Numbered from the stretch's first letter, positions 1-11,421 are shown. The stretch: DNA of 64,000 nt from Liolophura sinensis (GCF_032854445.1 NC_088307.1:618001-682000), one strand, 5' to 3'. The notes: generated by a model not told the origin, from the sequence alone. Numbers and translations: made by a program.

Positions 1-1425
1 GATTCCTGGGTCAGACATTACCTGAGGTGTACATTCTCAGGTATAGTTGGTTTCTTGTCACTCCGATTCCTGGGTCAGACATTACCTGAGGTGTACATTC
101 TCAGGTATAGATGGTGTCTTGTCACTCCGATTCCTGGGTCAGATATTACCTGAGGTGTACATCCTCAGGTATAGTTGGATTCTTGTCACTCCGATTCCTG
201 GGTCAGACATTACCTGATGTTTACATCCTCAGGTATAGATGGTGTCTTGTCACTCCGATTCCTGGGTCAGATATTACCTGATGTGTACACACTCAGGTAT
301 AGTTGGTTTCTTGTCACTCCGATTCCTGGGTCAGACATTACCTGATGTTTACATCCTCAGGTATAGTTGGTGTCTTGTCACTGCGATTCCTGGGTCAGAC
401 ATTACCTGATGTGTACATCCTCAGGTATAGTTGGTTTCTTGTCACTCCGATTCCTGGGTCAGACATTACCTGATGTTTACATCCTCAGGTATAGTTGGTG
501 TCTTGTCACTGCGATTCCTGGGTCAGACATTACCTGATGTGTACATCCTCAGGTATAGTTGGTTTCTTGTCACTCCGATTCCTGGGTCAGACATTACCTG
601 ATGTGTACATTCTCAGGTATAGTTGGTTTCTTGTCACTCCGATTCCTGGGTCAGACATTACCTGATGTTTACATCCTCAGGTATAGTTGGTTTCTTGTCA
701 CTCCGATTCCTGGGTCAGACATTACCTGAGGTGTACATTCTCAGGTATAGTTGGTGTTGTCACTCCGATTCCTGGGTCAGACACTACCTGAGGTGTACAT
801 CCTCAGGTATAGTTGGTTTCTTGTCAGTCCGATTCCTGGGTCAGACATTACCTGATGTTTACATCCTCAGGTATAGTTGGTTTCTTGTCACTCCGATTCC
901 TGGGTCAGACATTACCTGAGGTGTACAATCTCAGGTATAGTTGGTTTCTTGTCACTCCGATTCCTGGGTCAGACATTACCTGATGTTTACATCCTCAGGT
1001 ATAGTTGGTGTCTTGTCACTCCGATTCCTGGGTCAGACATTACCTGAGGTGTACATTCTCAGGTATAGTTTGTTTCTTGTCAGTCCGATTTTTGGGTATG
1101 ACATTACCTGATGTGTACATCCTCAGGTATAGTTTGTTTCTTGTCACTGCGATTTCTGGGTCAGACATTTGCTGAGGTGAGTATTTTCAGGTATAGCTGG
1201 TTTCTGTCACTCCCATTCCTACGTTAGATATAACCTAAGTTGTATTTTCTCTGACATTGCCGAAGGTGTATTTTCTCAGACATTACGTGAGGTGTATTTT
1301 CTCAGACATTATCTGAGGTTGATATTCTCAGACATTATCTGAGGTGTATATTCTCGGACATTATCTGAGGTTTTTATTCTCAGACAATACCTGAGGTGTA
1401 TATTCTCAGACATTACCTGAGGGCA
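1..1425. repeat. 64-bp minisatellite, open at the left edge
   Basis: About 19 head-to-tail copies of a 64-bp unit, starting GATTCCTGGGTCAGACATTA, run to about 1200. They then decay into shorter units of about 28 bp built around TCAGACATTACCTGAGGTG. Each unit carries TACCTGAG and, 9 nt later, its complement CTCAGGTA, so it could fold into a hairpin. The array begins before the window, so its full length and any seeding gene are not visible. Short reading frames across it are repeat translations, not genes. Confidence 0.95.
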
Positions 1426-1429
1426 CTGT

Positions 1430-1712
1430 TAACACTACCCTGCGAAAATCTAACTGAATAGCCGAGTCGATCCACAGTTTTTCACATCAGAACATTTCTA
1501 TCTAGTACATAGAGTAGCTGGCGAAAGGGATACCTCACAGGACGTCTAACTCTAACCTGAACCGCTAGGGAGGGCTGTTATCAAAAAAGTGCTAAAAGCT
1601 AACTGAATAGCTACGCCGCCAGATCCACAATTTTTCACATCAGAACATTTCTATCTAGTACAGAAAGTAACTGGCAAAAAGGATACCTCACAGGACATCT
1701 AACTCTGACGTT
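1430..1712. repeat. Two diverged copies of a ~115-bp segment
   Basis: The stretch at about 1445-1555 recurs at about 1592-1705. Shared blocks include TTTTTCACATCAGAACATTT and a second block ending in CTCACAGGACRTCTAACTCT. The copies differ at several sites, so the duplication is not recent. No coding content is seen. Confidence 0.7.
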
Positions 1713-2290
1713 GTTCATATGCAAATACATAGAAAAAAAAAAGCTGATTGTTTTGATGTGGGGAATACGTGAAGAGAAAACAAAGGAAACCTTTGCTGAT
1801 TTCTACATAGTTGTATTCCAACTGCAGTTTCGAACCTTTTCTTGAGAGTTGAATAATATGTAAAACGGACAGATGGCTCAATCCATTGTCACCAGGAATT
1901 TTCTTGAAAGGGACATTGCAAAGCAGAAAAGGGCGATACAACATCCACACAATGGAAACCTCCTCTTGATCCAAAACGGGAAACAAAAAGTGTTAAACCA
2001 CCAGGAATCGAAAAATTACCTGGAAATCAAGAAAAAGAAATTGGAGATCTTAGTTCTTGAATATTAACATCTTAATTTACTGATAAAATACACTAAAATA
2101 GAAGCAAATATGAAATAAATCATCTCTAGCAAATGTGGGATACCATCAGGCACGATTTGTGGAAAGCTTGGCGTCGGATATTTCCAAATCAGGCAAGAGA
2201 TTCCTGGAATAAATGGGGACCAGTGGCTGGAGAATCTTCCAGAGAGTTCTCCAGACACGAGTGAAACTGATCCCAAGGTGATCGACTACA
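1713..2290. other. Unassigned sequence
   Basis: Moderately AT-rich sequence with only short reading frames on both strands. I recognise no gene, repeat or RNA. It may be the degraded outer part of the Penelope-like fragment that follows. Confidence 0.4.
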
Positions 2291-2293
2291 CCT

Positions 2294-2900
2294 TTGTCAC
2301 CGTATGACGACATTGAGCTAGTTAAAATAAGGCAAGTCAATAACAGCAGGCGACAGAATGCAAACCCTCCTGACTGGCACAATACGGGGCCAAAATTCGC
2401 GAGGAAGCCGAGTAGAAGAACCAAAGGAGGAAAGTATGTGCTGTTGATGGACTTCGCTTCACGAACCCGTTACCCACAGGAGTAAATTGGAACAACTACC
2501 GATCGGGTATTTATTGAACAGTACCAAAACAAAACCAGGGATGATGCCGTCTACAATCACTCCAACGCTGGCAATTGTTTTTACAGAACCGAAGCTCTCG
2601 AAAAAGAAACGGGTATCAAAAAACCTTTAGTAACCTTAGATCAAAATCAAATTGATATCTAGAAAATGGGTATTGGTTTTGAACCAACGCCGGAAACTAA
2701 TCCGGATGATCTTTCAAAAGATGTCCTGGATTACAGTCGCAGGTTTAGAATATGTGAATTAATGCATGGATGTAAACACGAACACGAACCCTCTACGATG
2801 ATTTGTTAAAATCAGAAATAACTCACAATTCGGACCTAGAACTTATGACATGGATGATATATCTCTAGGCGTTTGTAAGTACTTTATGGGAAAAAAGATA
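2294..2900 (+). mobile_element. Penelope-like element fragment, + strand, degraded
   Basis: The conceptual translation of about 2540-2800 contains a block reading roughly KPLVTLDQNQIDI, then a stop, then GFEPTPETNPDDLSKDVLDY and SRRFRICELMH. This resembles the N-terminal region of Penelope-like (PLE) reverse transcriptase proteins, where an 'L-x-K-x-L-x-F-x-P-T-P' block precedes the polymerase. The same block recurs inverted at 3945-4130, there joined to recognisable polymerase motifs, which is what identifies this copy. Stops interrupt the frame, so it is dead. The family call is from pattern memory; a generic retroelement ORF is the alternative. Confidence 0.5.
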
Positions 2901-3449
2901 TAATTAGCAGTGTATAACAAAATACCTTAACATGTCCAAACTTTCATTAACTTAGGGGCTTGGCGTTTGCTGTTAATAATAACAGATTTGGATATTATAT
3001 CTTTAATCTCAAATATCTGCGCATTTTTTATTTTCAAATAATTTTTTTATGGGATATTTTGTCATTGGTTTCTCAGCTTGGTTTCTCAGTAACCCATGAT
3101 TAGGGTTGTTTAAACCGGAGCTATTTAAGTTTCCATTTCAGTTCCTAGAATTTGTATGTAATGTTTATTATTAAAAACGAAAGAGTTGTTGTTTGAAATA
3201 AATGTAATGCTGTTTGTGACAAAGTTTTTGTTAACGCGACTGGGAAGGCAGTCTGGAAATCTAGTAAGTCAGTATTGGATTGCTTTCGGACCTAATTCAT
3301 GCGGTATGCCACTGTACAAACTTCGCATGTCGAATGTAGCCAGCTTGGCTTCGGCATTTACTGCTATAGGTGGTTGATTCAAAAAAGTCTAAGTCGTGTC
3401 GAACGAAGCTATGAATTTGTTCTTGGAGATTTTGTAATATAATATCAAT
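2901..3449. other. Unassigned AT-rich spacer between two PLE fragments
   Basis: No gene or repeat recognised. It lies between the oppositely oriented Penelope-like fragments and may contain unrecognisable remnants of either. Confidence 0.4.
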
Positions 3450-4135
3450 AAGATGACCTAGCCGTTGCGCTGGCGAAGAGGGGCGGGCAATGTTAGGCCT
3501 AAGTTTCAGACCATAAAAGTCACGCGACTTAGACTCAAACTAAGTTAAATAGTCTCTTTCTTTTTTAGTGAGAAGGTGTTCATGTTTTCGCACTAACTTC
3601 CGAAGGTTTGTTAAAATGTTGCTGTCCGGAATACATTTAGATTGTTTATACGTGCTATAGTCAATAAACATTGGCAGTTTTTTTTTTGTTTTTTTTTTTG
3701 GCGTTTAATAGTATTTGTTCATAAAAACATCCGCTTTACCATTTTCGGCGTCTTTTATAATTATATCTGTACTGTTTAACTGACTTTTTATCACATGTTT
3801 TTTAATGGATTAGAATGTTGGAATAAGGTTTTTTGGAAGGTTTTATAGGTGTGTTGTTTAAAATGTTCAAATATATTTCCAAATGATCATCATCACTAGT
3901 TCTGGATCTGAAATGTCAGATATTTCTCATTAAAAAATCATCGGATTCAGAGGCTTCTTGTTCATGTTCAGATCTATGCATTAATTCACATATTCTACAC
4001 CTGCGACTGTAATCCAGGACATCTTTTGAAAGATCATCCGGATTAGTTTACGGGGTCGGTGTAAAATCAAGACACATTTTCAAGATATCAATTTGATTTT
4101 GACCTAAGGTTACTGAAAACAGTTTTATAAGATTG
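3450..4135 (-). mobile_element. Penelope-like element fragment, - strand, degraded
   Basis: Read on the minus strand, this stretch gives, in order, VTLGQNQIDILKMCLDFTPT; a diverged middle with SRRCRICELMH; a block like DIIIKDAENGKADVFMNKYY, matching the 'IVIKPADKGGAVVVM' polymerase motif of Penelope-like elements; and then NLRKLVRKHEHLLTKKERDY followed by FESKSRDFYGL, matching the family's 'K-x-FYGLPKIHK' motif. Stops and frameshifts are frequent and the downstream catalytic YADD-type region and GIY-YIG endonuclease are absent, so this is a truncated relic. The 3945-4130 part is an inverted copy of 2620-2800. Confidence 0.65.
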
Positions 4136-4234
4136 TAACACAGAACTTTGTTTGGAGTGATAGATCGGATTGTCGAGAGATGTGACGAGGGAAAGAGGCG
4201 GCTATAAACCATCCATACCTGCCACCCTCGCGGT

Positions 4235-4434
4235 AAGATGCTTGCACTTGTGTTTGTGGCTGGCTTCCTCTCCGGCCGTAGGCCTACGTGGGAAGGTCTG
4301 CCAGCAACCTGCGGATGGTCGTGGGTTTCCCCCGGGCTCTGCCCGGTTTCCACCCACCATAATGCTGACCGCCGTCGTATAAGTGAAATATTCTTGAGTA
4401 CGGCGTAAAACACCAATCAAATAAATAAATAAAT
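4235..4434 (+). mobile_element. SINE-A (tRNA-derived), 5'-truncated
   Basis: Matches the body and 3' tail of the full copies at 8092 and 15759: GGCTTCCTCTCCGGCCGTA, CAACCTGCGGATGGTCGTGG, ATAAGTGAAATATTCTTGAG, AAACACCAATCAAATAAATA. The tRNA-like head is missing. Confidence 0.9.
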
Positions 4435-6290
4435 TGTTTTACTAACGGAGGGTTGTTTTTTGAAGGTTTTTTTCTTAGTTTTGCTTCACGTCACGGGAGT
4501 TGCCATATTCATCTCTCACGCCAAACATATTTATGATATTCAACCTTCACGGTACCAGTTATATTTTATATTTTGAAAATACCGTGACCTTGTTTATTTG
4601 AACAAGCTGAAGCAAGTTTATAGCTGTAAGCATTCGCCGACTTGTGAATATAGTGTGGCGTCGCACATGACGTTTTGTATGACGTAGTGTCTTGTTGCGT
4701 GACGTAATAAATGTTAAAGTTGACTCGTATTTTTATTACCCTATTGGACTCATAAAGTTCCCATTTATATATACATCCATAACGTACTGGGAACTGTAAT
4801 ATGTCTTCGTGCTAATTCGCCTTATACATGAGGCATACATTAAACTCAGCTTAAACTGGTCAGGTTTCGCAGCTCTAGCAAAGAACTCTGGATAAATTGA
4901 ACTGTATATTCGAGACCGAGGACCTCCGGGCATTTGCCGTTTTACTGGCCCCAATAAGCTCACTCGTTCATACACGACGGTGAAAACATTGTCTAAATAG
5001 CTTGGAAGTTAATAGCGAACGAAGTTCACATTTTGCACAACTCGCTTGCGAGAAAATAGATAAAACAGAGTTATCTGTCCTTGTTTACCTCCCTTTGCAA
5101 GTGGTCTCAGACCACTATTAATTTTCCATAAGAGACAATGGTCACGTTTAATGCTGTATCTCAGCCCCAAACATTCTGTGGCCAATAAGCTTTGGTGCAT
5201 ACCTGGCCCAGCATGTGAGGACTCAGCCACAAAAGTCTTCACATAGAATGACCCTCAAATTCTGAACCTTTCCATGCCAGCAGTTAGGAGGGCTTACCAG
5301 CTAGGCCAAGGGGGGCGTTACTCGTAGGCACATCGCCACCTGTCTCCTTACCTCGTGTCCCTGAATATCAAACTTTCAGAATTTCGGTTTATACCTCCAC
5401 AAAGCTTAGACAATATCCATCATTTTGGTACCAAGCATGCACTTGTACACCCGTATGCCCCACTACACAATTCGAGTCATTTTTGAAACAATTTACAGCC
5501 CAAACCTACATGTAGGCTCTAATCGGGATTGGGATACGCTGTTATTGAGTACACCGTTTTGTATCGCTGAACAATTAAAATTTTCCAGGAAAATATTTCG
5601 GCCATCCTAAAAGATTGTTTCACGAAGCTAAATATCTGTTGCAAAAGTGAGCAGAGAAAATTCTCTGTAAATTTCACGAAAACAATCCCTAGTCTCTACA
5701 TGAGACGGGCGCTTGAGTAAGTGGACTGGTAACACCACTAAGTGTCAGCCAACCCATCAGCTCACGTGTAAACGGGAAATTGATATGGCAAAATGTTGAA
5801 AGGGAGTGTGAAACACTACAAGTAATTTGACATTCAATGTGTATGTTGGATGCGTGCTTATGTATGGTGAATACCGGCATTTGCCAGCATTTCCAAACAC
5901 TTCCAGTGCCTTAAGTGTTCAACATTGACAGCAGTTAGGTATGTAGTTCAGCTGGGGTAGGCCACAAATTGCTACAGATGACATTGTTATGTTAAACCTC
6001 GTAAAAACGTCAAATGCCCATGCATTTAACTGGTACTTTTCTGGGTAATGAAATATAGATACTTAGTTCTGTGAAAGTCAGTTGTAAATACAACTTCTCA
6101 TAATATTTGTATACTGTTGTGTCTTTTACTTCATATCCTAAGAAACATTTCACGTGCATACACAAAATGCTTACGTATACGACATTTGTTACCTTTCAAT
6201 ATGGTAGGTTATTCTAAAGTATAGTTACATTTAACCTATACGTTATTGCATGCAATATCCTTCGCATATACTGACCTCCAATGTACATGG
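4435..6290. other. Unassigned sequence
   Basis: About 1.85 kb of mixed composition with only short, unconvincing reading frames. I see no splice-supported exon, RNA gene or tandem array. Confidence 0.4.
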
Positions 6291-6293
6291 TCT

Positions 6294-6393
6294 CTCCGGC
6301 TCTGCCCGGTTTCCACCCACTATAATGCTGGCCGCAGTCGTATAAGTGAAATATTGTTGAGTACGACGTAAACCACCAATCAGATAAATAAAA
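6294..6393 (+). mobile_element. SINE-A 3' tail fragment
   Basis: A 100-bp piece holds the 3' module (GGCTCTGCCCGGTTTCCACC ... GTCGTATAAGTGAAATATT ... CACCAATCAGATAAATAAA). It reads TTGTTGAGTACGACGTAAAC where most SINE-A copies read TTCTTGAGTACGGCGTAAAA, which makes it intermediate to the SINE-B tail. Confidence 0.85.
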
Positions 6394-7190
6394 ATCTACA
6401 TGATACTAGATGGTCAATTAACTTCATTTGATAATATTTCGTGTACTATGGTCATGTTGCTGCACTCCTGTGTTTACATGAATTTACTTATTAAATGTAT
6501 GAATCCAGTATTTTCACTTTATAGATTGTTACAAGCTGTTGGTGACACAGATTTAAATATAGCTTATTTATTATTTAACATATGGGTTCTTTATAACCAT
6601 GTCTTAACATTCCGCTAACATTCAATAATCTACGAGGTTCTTTCACTTTTACAACCATCAAATGTGTCTAATAGATAACATTTCAGGCAGTACGGAAATG
6701 TTACCCTATGTCCTAATTTGCCAATATTTTCTATATAGTGAAAAAGTATATAATTAAATATGTTCGTATCTGCAGAATTATCCTTTGCGTTCCTGGGGTT
6801 GAATTTTAAAAGTTTGATTATAATTTTGACGAAGTAGCTTATTTCTTATTTTCTATTATTTGGGTTGTTTTTTAGGACTTAGGCATGGTTATAACTGTTT
6901 AAAAATGTTGACCGAATGGGCGTTATAAAGATGGGACAATAGTAAATAGTGGCATTTGAAGGGAAGCTTTTTCCAGCTTGGTCAGGACAACACCCACTTC
7001 ATCAATGGCGTCCATTGTACAGAAAAGCATAATAACAAGGCTGTAAGAATTGATAAGCAGGATTATCGTAGGACGACCTAAGAACAAGAGTGTATTTTAA
7101 AGCTCTGAGCTTACGTCTAATCGACATGGGGACCTCACCACAGGCCACTTGCAAACAACGTAATGAGGTCCCTTTAATTGCACCAGTACA
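6394..7190. other. Unassigned AT-rich sequence
   Basis: No gene, RNA or tandem repeat recognised. Confidence 0.4.
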
Positions 7191-7197
7191 AACAGAT

Positions 7198-7370
7198 AAC
7201 GCCCGGGTGAAACCCACGACCATCCGCAGGTTGCTGGCAGACCTTTCCACATTAGGCCGGAGAGGAAGCCAGCATGAGCTGGACTTGAACTCACAGCGAC
7301 CGCATTGGTGAGAGACTCTTGGGTCATTGCGCTGCGCTGGCGCGCTAAGCAACTGAGCCAAGGAGACCCC
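7198..7370 (-). mobile_element. SINE-A, minus strand, 3' tail missing
   Basis: Reverse complement of the SINE-A head and body: CATCCGCAGGTTGCTGGCAG, GGCCGGAGAGGAAGCCAGCA, then the A-box end GCGCGCTAAGCAACTGAGCC. It abuts a C-run followed by an (AC)n microsatellite at 7366-7394. The AT-rich tail module is absent at its left end. Confidence 0.88.
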
Positions 7371-7529
7371 CCCCCCCCACACACACACACACACGGAGTG
7401 AACAACACTAGGAAGATCATTTATCACTCAGAAGATCTCTGAGGGGTACCATTCTCCGTAGTAATTGGGTCTGAAAATTCTTTACCTACACGAACAGATA
7501 TTTGTCTATTAGAGAAAAAGGTTTCTCTC

Positions 7530-8080
7530 CCATGCCAATACGTTTTCCCCTAAACCCTTCTCTGCCATTTTCTTCAGCACCCCACTTCTCCACACCATAT
7601 AGCACGCCTTCGGCACCTAAGAAAACTGCTAAAACATATTCCTTATTTAACAAACCATTCTTAATATCAGATTCTAGCCTAACAACATGTTTTGTCGTCC
7701 GTCGGTTACGTCTAAACCCACTCTGTAGTAGGGAAAGAAGACCTTTACTTTCAAGATGCCACGTTAGGCGAGCATGGACCATACGTGCTATCATTTTACA
7801 TAAATTGCTGGTGAGTGAGATGGGTCTATACGATAACGGATTAGAAGGAGGCTTTCCGGGCTTAGGAACAGGTACCACAATCGATCTTCCCCAGGCCAAA
7901 GGCATCGTCATGGAATTGCAAACACGGTTAAAAGAAGTAACAATATGTTTAAGAAGGAATCTGGCATATTACGCAACATCCAATTATGAACACCATCTTC
8001 TCTTGGCGTACTCTTGTTATCTTTGGATATAGCCCACTTGACTTCTGCCAAAGAAAAATCATTGTTTATTACCATATCGT
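7530..8080 (-). pseudogene. Non-LTR retrotransposon reverse transcriptase, N-terminal part, broken
   Basis: The minus-strand translation from about 8050 downwards reads SLAEVKWAISKDNKSTPRED then GVHNWMLRNMPDSF, a typical region just before the RT core. A one-base frameshift near 7935-7950 leads into MPLAWGRSIVVPVPKPGKPP, then YRPISLTSNLCKMIARMVHA and KEYVLAVFL. These match RT motifs 0 to 2 of Jockey/I-type non-LTR elements ('IPIxKPGK', 'YRPISL'). The catalytic YxDD and C-terminal part are missing: homology ends just before the motif that holds the first catalytic Asp. With the segments at 8387-9070 and 9455-10297 this forms one degraded element running right to left. Confidence 0.8.
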
Positions 8081-8363
8081 CAAACATTATGGGGGCCTCC
8101 GTGGCTCAGTCGGTTAGCGCGCTAGCTGAGCGTAATGACCCAGGAGTCTCTCACCAGTGCGATCGCTGTGAGTTCAAGTCCAGCTCATGCTGGCTTCCTC
8201 TCCGGCGTAAGTGGGAAGGTCTCTCAGCAACCTGCGGATGGTCGTGGGTTCCTCCTGGGCTGTGCCCGGTTTCTATCCACCATAATGCTCGCCGCCGTCG
8301 TATAAGTGAAATATTCTTGAGTACGGCGTAAAACACCAATCAAAAAAAAAATCAAACATTATG
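8080..8363 (+). mobile_element. SINE-A, full length, with target-site duplication, nested in a LINE
   Basis: Full copy at 8092-8351 with tRNA-like head GGCCTCCGTGGCTCAGTCGG, B-box-like GAGTTCAAGTCC, body, and tail AAACACCAATCAAAAAAAAA. It is flanked by a perfect 12-bp target-site duplication TCAAACATTATG at 8080-8091 and 8352-8363. It sits in the opposite orientation inside the minus-strand non-LTR element between its linker and RT coding parts, so it inserted after that element. Confidence 0.96.
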
Positions 8364-8386
8364 TTAGAAAGGTCATCTTTGTATGG

Positions 8387-9070
8387 CTAAAACTCAGAAT
8401 CATAATTGTCAGAGCTATTGACAAAAGCAAAACTTTTACACAAAATATTAGCCTTATCTATATCACTTACATACATTACATGTTCTTTACTTAGAGTGGG
8501 TATAGATGAGTTAGAGTGGTTCCCCCTAACTGTGTTAACCTTTTGCCAAACCGATTTAATAGATGTGTTAGAATTTATGGTAGAGCAAAACGTACGCCAA
8601 AATGACTTCTGGGTTCTCTTGATTATTTTTTGAGCTTGCGCCTTCTTGTTCTTGTAGTCTATTATATCAAGATAGAGTAACGTACGTTTTGCTCTGTTTT
8701 TAGCTTTCTTGCGAGCTTTGATGGCTTCCTCACATTCTTCATTCCACCAAGGTACAGAGGGTTTTGGACAAGGTCTTCCTGATGACTTTGGCATACTGCT
8801 TTCAGCTGCTCTGGAAATGTAACCTAAAATTGCTTCATTAAACTCATCCAAATTTTCACTAACTACATCATTTTCTGAAACTTGACTTAGTAAATGCTTT
8901 AAAGAACTCCAGTCTGCATCTTCAGTTTTCCATCTTGATAGCCTACCCGTAGAGTTGTTACATAACGGCTTACCAGTGCGAACATGCACGGGATAATGGT
9001 CGCTGGCACAAGGTGACAGCTGATCCACGGACCAGAAACAGCCAGCACTTATATTAGCAGAACAAAATGT
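8387..9070 (-). pseudogene. Non-LTR retrotransposon ORF2: endonuclease end and linker
   Basis: The minus-strand reading gives LTFCSANISAGCFWSVDQLS then ASDHYPVHV, the C-terminal SDHxP signature of the apurinic-type endonuclease domain. After it comes a linker with VPWWNEECEEAIKARKKAKN and KSFWRTFCSTINSNTSIKSV, typical of the segment joining endonuclease to reverse transcriptase in Jockey-like elements. The frame ends at a stop at about 8387; the SINE at 8092 and the RT segment follow. Upstream endonuclease sequence (about 9070-9300) is too degraded to align with confidence. Confidence 0.78.
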
Positions 9071-9454
9071 AAGACCCAGGCATGATTACCAGTATCAATT
9101 CGTGTCCCCGCGCAAGTATTCAAAATAACAAATATCTTCTCCAAGATAGCGACTTGCAGAAGAAATTATTTGCTGAAGGTTGTCTCCCTTTTTCTCTACT
9201 TTCAGAAACACATAAACAATTTTTGTTATAAAAGCGATCACCTTTACCAGTAAATCACCTGACTCGGTAGATGTCACTTGACTGTCTTTGTTCTCACCTC
9301 AAGCCTCCAGTGTATGTCTCCTAATAGCTTGGCTAATAGGTCAAGAGGTCCTCGGAGAGGGGGCCGGGTTGGGGGAGGTAGGGCCAATTGGTGCAGTGGG
9401 GTAAGGCGCAGCTGTTCTGACAATCCTCAACGCTTCGGTAAAAGATAATTTTTC

Positions 9455-10297
9455 TTAAGTTTTAATAAACTGTGCTTTATTGGCTTTCTTTCTCACGGGA
9501 CATCCACTAAAGGCAGCAGAGTGGTCGCCATTGCAATTGCAGCATTTTGGGGCCTCCATATAAGGACAATCAGAATAATCATGATTCTCACCACATCGTG
9601 AACAACGTCTACCAGATTTACACTCCAGCGCCATATGGCCCATCCTCTGACATTTGTAAAACCGAAAAACTCTAGGTACAAATTCCTTAACTGTAAAATT
9701 TTGAAATGCAATGGACACATGCTCAGGCTAAGACTTTGATTCAAAATGTAATAGAATAGTCTTTGACGGGGTTTTATCTCGTCGGAACATACGCTCAGCA
9801 CGGACCACATTATATTCCGACAAACCCTCCTGAATTTCATCGACATCAAATTCATCACCCAATCCTGAAATAACACCCTTTACAATAGTTTTATAGTTCT
9901 GATAACACTTCACCTCAAACCCCATAATGTTAGAACATGCCAAAAGGCTCTTAGCTTGCTGGACATCGTTTCATTCTATGGCTAGATTACCAGCATGTAA
10001 ACGTTTTACTGATTTTAGCGTTGCGCTCTTTATAACTCGCTCTTTAGGCCTCGCCTAAACGTAAAAGGTTAACTTTAGATAGAGAGTGGTTACCAATGGC
10101 CTTCATAAAGACCACAGTACTATTGACAATAACTTCAGGTGTAGAGGAACAGAACGAGATTTCTTTCCAGCAGCATTTTCAGGATTTGATCTCAAACGTC
10201 GTTTACCAGAGCCTAAGATTTCCCTATGAGACTGTAGACCACCCGAGTCCACAAACTCTCCAGACGACTCATCCATTGTGGCTTCTGTCTTGAACAA
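9455..10297 (-). pseudogene. Non-LTR retrotransposon ORF1 (gag-like, zinc knuckles), broken
   Basis: Three minus-strand pieces read in order. The N-terminal piece (10297-10103) contains GKRRLRSNPENAAGKKSRS. The middle piece (9943-9728) contains GVISGLGDEFDVDEIQEGLS, an RNA-binding-like fold seen in Jockey ORF1. The C-terminal piece (9718-9455) has tandem CCHC-type knuckles, including CSRCGENHDYSDC and CNCNGDHSAAFSGC. A frameshift and stop at about 9725 separate middle and C-terminal pieces. The first Cys of knuckle 1 is replaced by Phe (RFYKCQRMGHMALEC). Order and strand agree with the ORF2 pieces at lower coordinates. Confidence 0.75.
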
Positions 10298-10390
10298 ACT
10301 GTACAGGTAAAAACTTCGTGCAACAAGACACCAACAGGGAGCTACCAGTTAGCCTACGGACTATTAGTTTTGGCGTGGACGACAGAAACC

Positions 10391-10656
10391 CGTGTTAGTG
10401 AGTGAATGCTTGTGGTTTAACTCTTTCGTTTAGTGCTACTTCACTCACCTAAGGCATGAAAGCGGCCCCGCCCGAGCCATTATACCGATACGGGTCAACT
10501 AGTCGTTGCACTATTCTCTGCATGCAGAACGCGAAGCGAGGAAGTTACTACTGCCTCTTTTAAAGTCTTAGCTGTGACTCGATCCAGGATTGATCCTAGA
10601 TCTACCGCTACCGAAGCGGACGCTCTACCAACTGTGCTGTCCGGGCCGGTACCCGT
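10391..10656 (-). mobile_element. SINE-B (second tRNA-derived family), minus strand
   Basis: Reverse complement of the full SINE-B copy at 14972-15305. It has the head with CGGACGCTCTACCAACTGTG and GATCCAGGATTGATCCTAGA, then TTTTAAAGTCTTAGCTGTGA and the body CCCGCCCGAGCCATTATACC. Part of the body and the 3' tail are missing or diverged. Confidence 0.85.
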
Positions 10657-10949
10657 GTTAGTAGTGCTGAAAACACAGTGCATATACAATCAAAAAAACT
10701 GCCCCTTTGTAATCCCTACCCTAACAAATACAATCTATATTAAAAGAAAAAAGAAAACTACAATGCAATCCTACGCTATACACAACAAAAAGAAAAATCA
10801 AAAAAAAAAAAACAATGTACGGTTAAATTTACAGCCAAAATCATACAATGGTACAACCGAGAGACAATAGCTAAGTGCCACAACACCAAAAACTAAAAAA
10901 CTCGATCTATACGATAGCTTTAGTTTGATACACAAAGTCCATGTGTTAT

Positions 10950-11190
10950 TACAGGCTTGGAGAGAAATGCAACTCTCATAATTGTATAGGTGCTAGTGAT
11001 GGTAAACACATAAGGATACGGGCTCCCCGAACAGTGGCTCTCTCTGCTTCAGCTACAAAAGTAAGTCAAGTTGTGTTTGCCTTGCATATACCTGTACTTC
11101 ATGTGGGCAATGTGTGCACATGGTTAACTATTGATTACTTTTCTTTTCCGCAGAATTATGGGATGATATCACCATCAATTAGTTAAGATA
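10950..11190 (+). pseudogene. PIF/Harbinger transposase fragment 1
   Basis: The frame at 10941-11186 contains NCIGASDGKHIRIRAPRTVA, closely matching the 'NCIGAIDGKH(I/V)RI(K/Q)AP' block around the first catalytic Asp of Harbinger-type nucleases. It is followed by unrelated residues and a SINE insertion at 11205. The next conserved block appears at 11566-11637, after the SINE. This is a broken relic on the + strand with no matching DNA-binding partner ORF in view. Confidence 0.75.
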
Positions 11191-11196
11191 AATTAG

Positions 11197-11421
11197 CCAG
11201 AATATACATTTATTTATCTATTTGACTGGTGTTTTACGCTGTACTCAAGAACATTTCACATACGACGGCGGCCAGTATTATGGTGGGAGGAAACAGGGCA
11301 GGGCCGGGGGAAAATCACGAGCATCCGCAGGTTGCTGGAAAACCTTCCCACGTACGGCCGCAGAGGAAGCCAGCGAAAGCATTGATGAGAAGCTCCTGGG
11401 TCATTACGCTGCACCAGAATA
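11197..11421 (-). mobile_element. SINE-A, minus strand, inserted in a Harbinger relic
   Basis: Reverse-complement SINE-A: T-rich tail, TTTGACTGGTGTTTTACGCT, TACGACGGCGGCCAGTATTA, CATCCGCAGGTTGCTGGAAA, ending GGGTCATTACGCTGCA. An 8-bp repeat CCAGAATA flanks it (11197-11204 and 11414-11421) and is probably the target-site duplication. The tRNA-like head is truncated. Confidence 0.9.

Noticed and set aside
1-1425. CRISPR-like array
   Set aside because: Units are contiguous 64-bp tandem copies without unique spacers, in a eukaryotic context.
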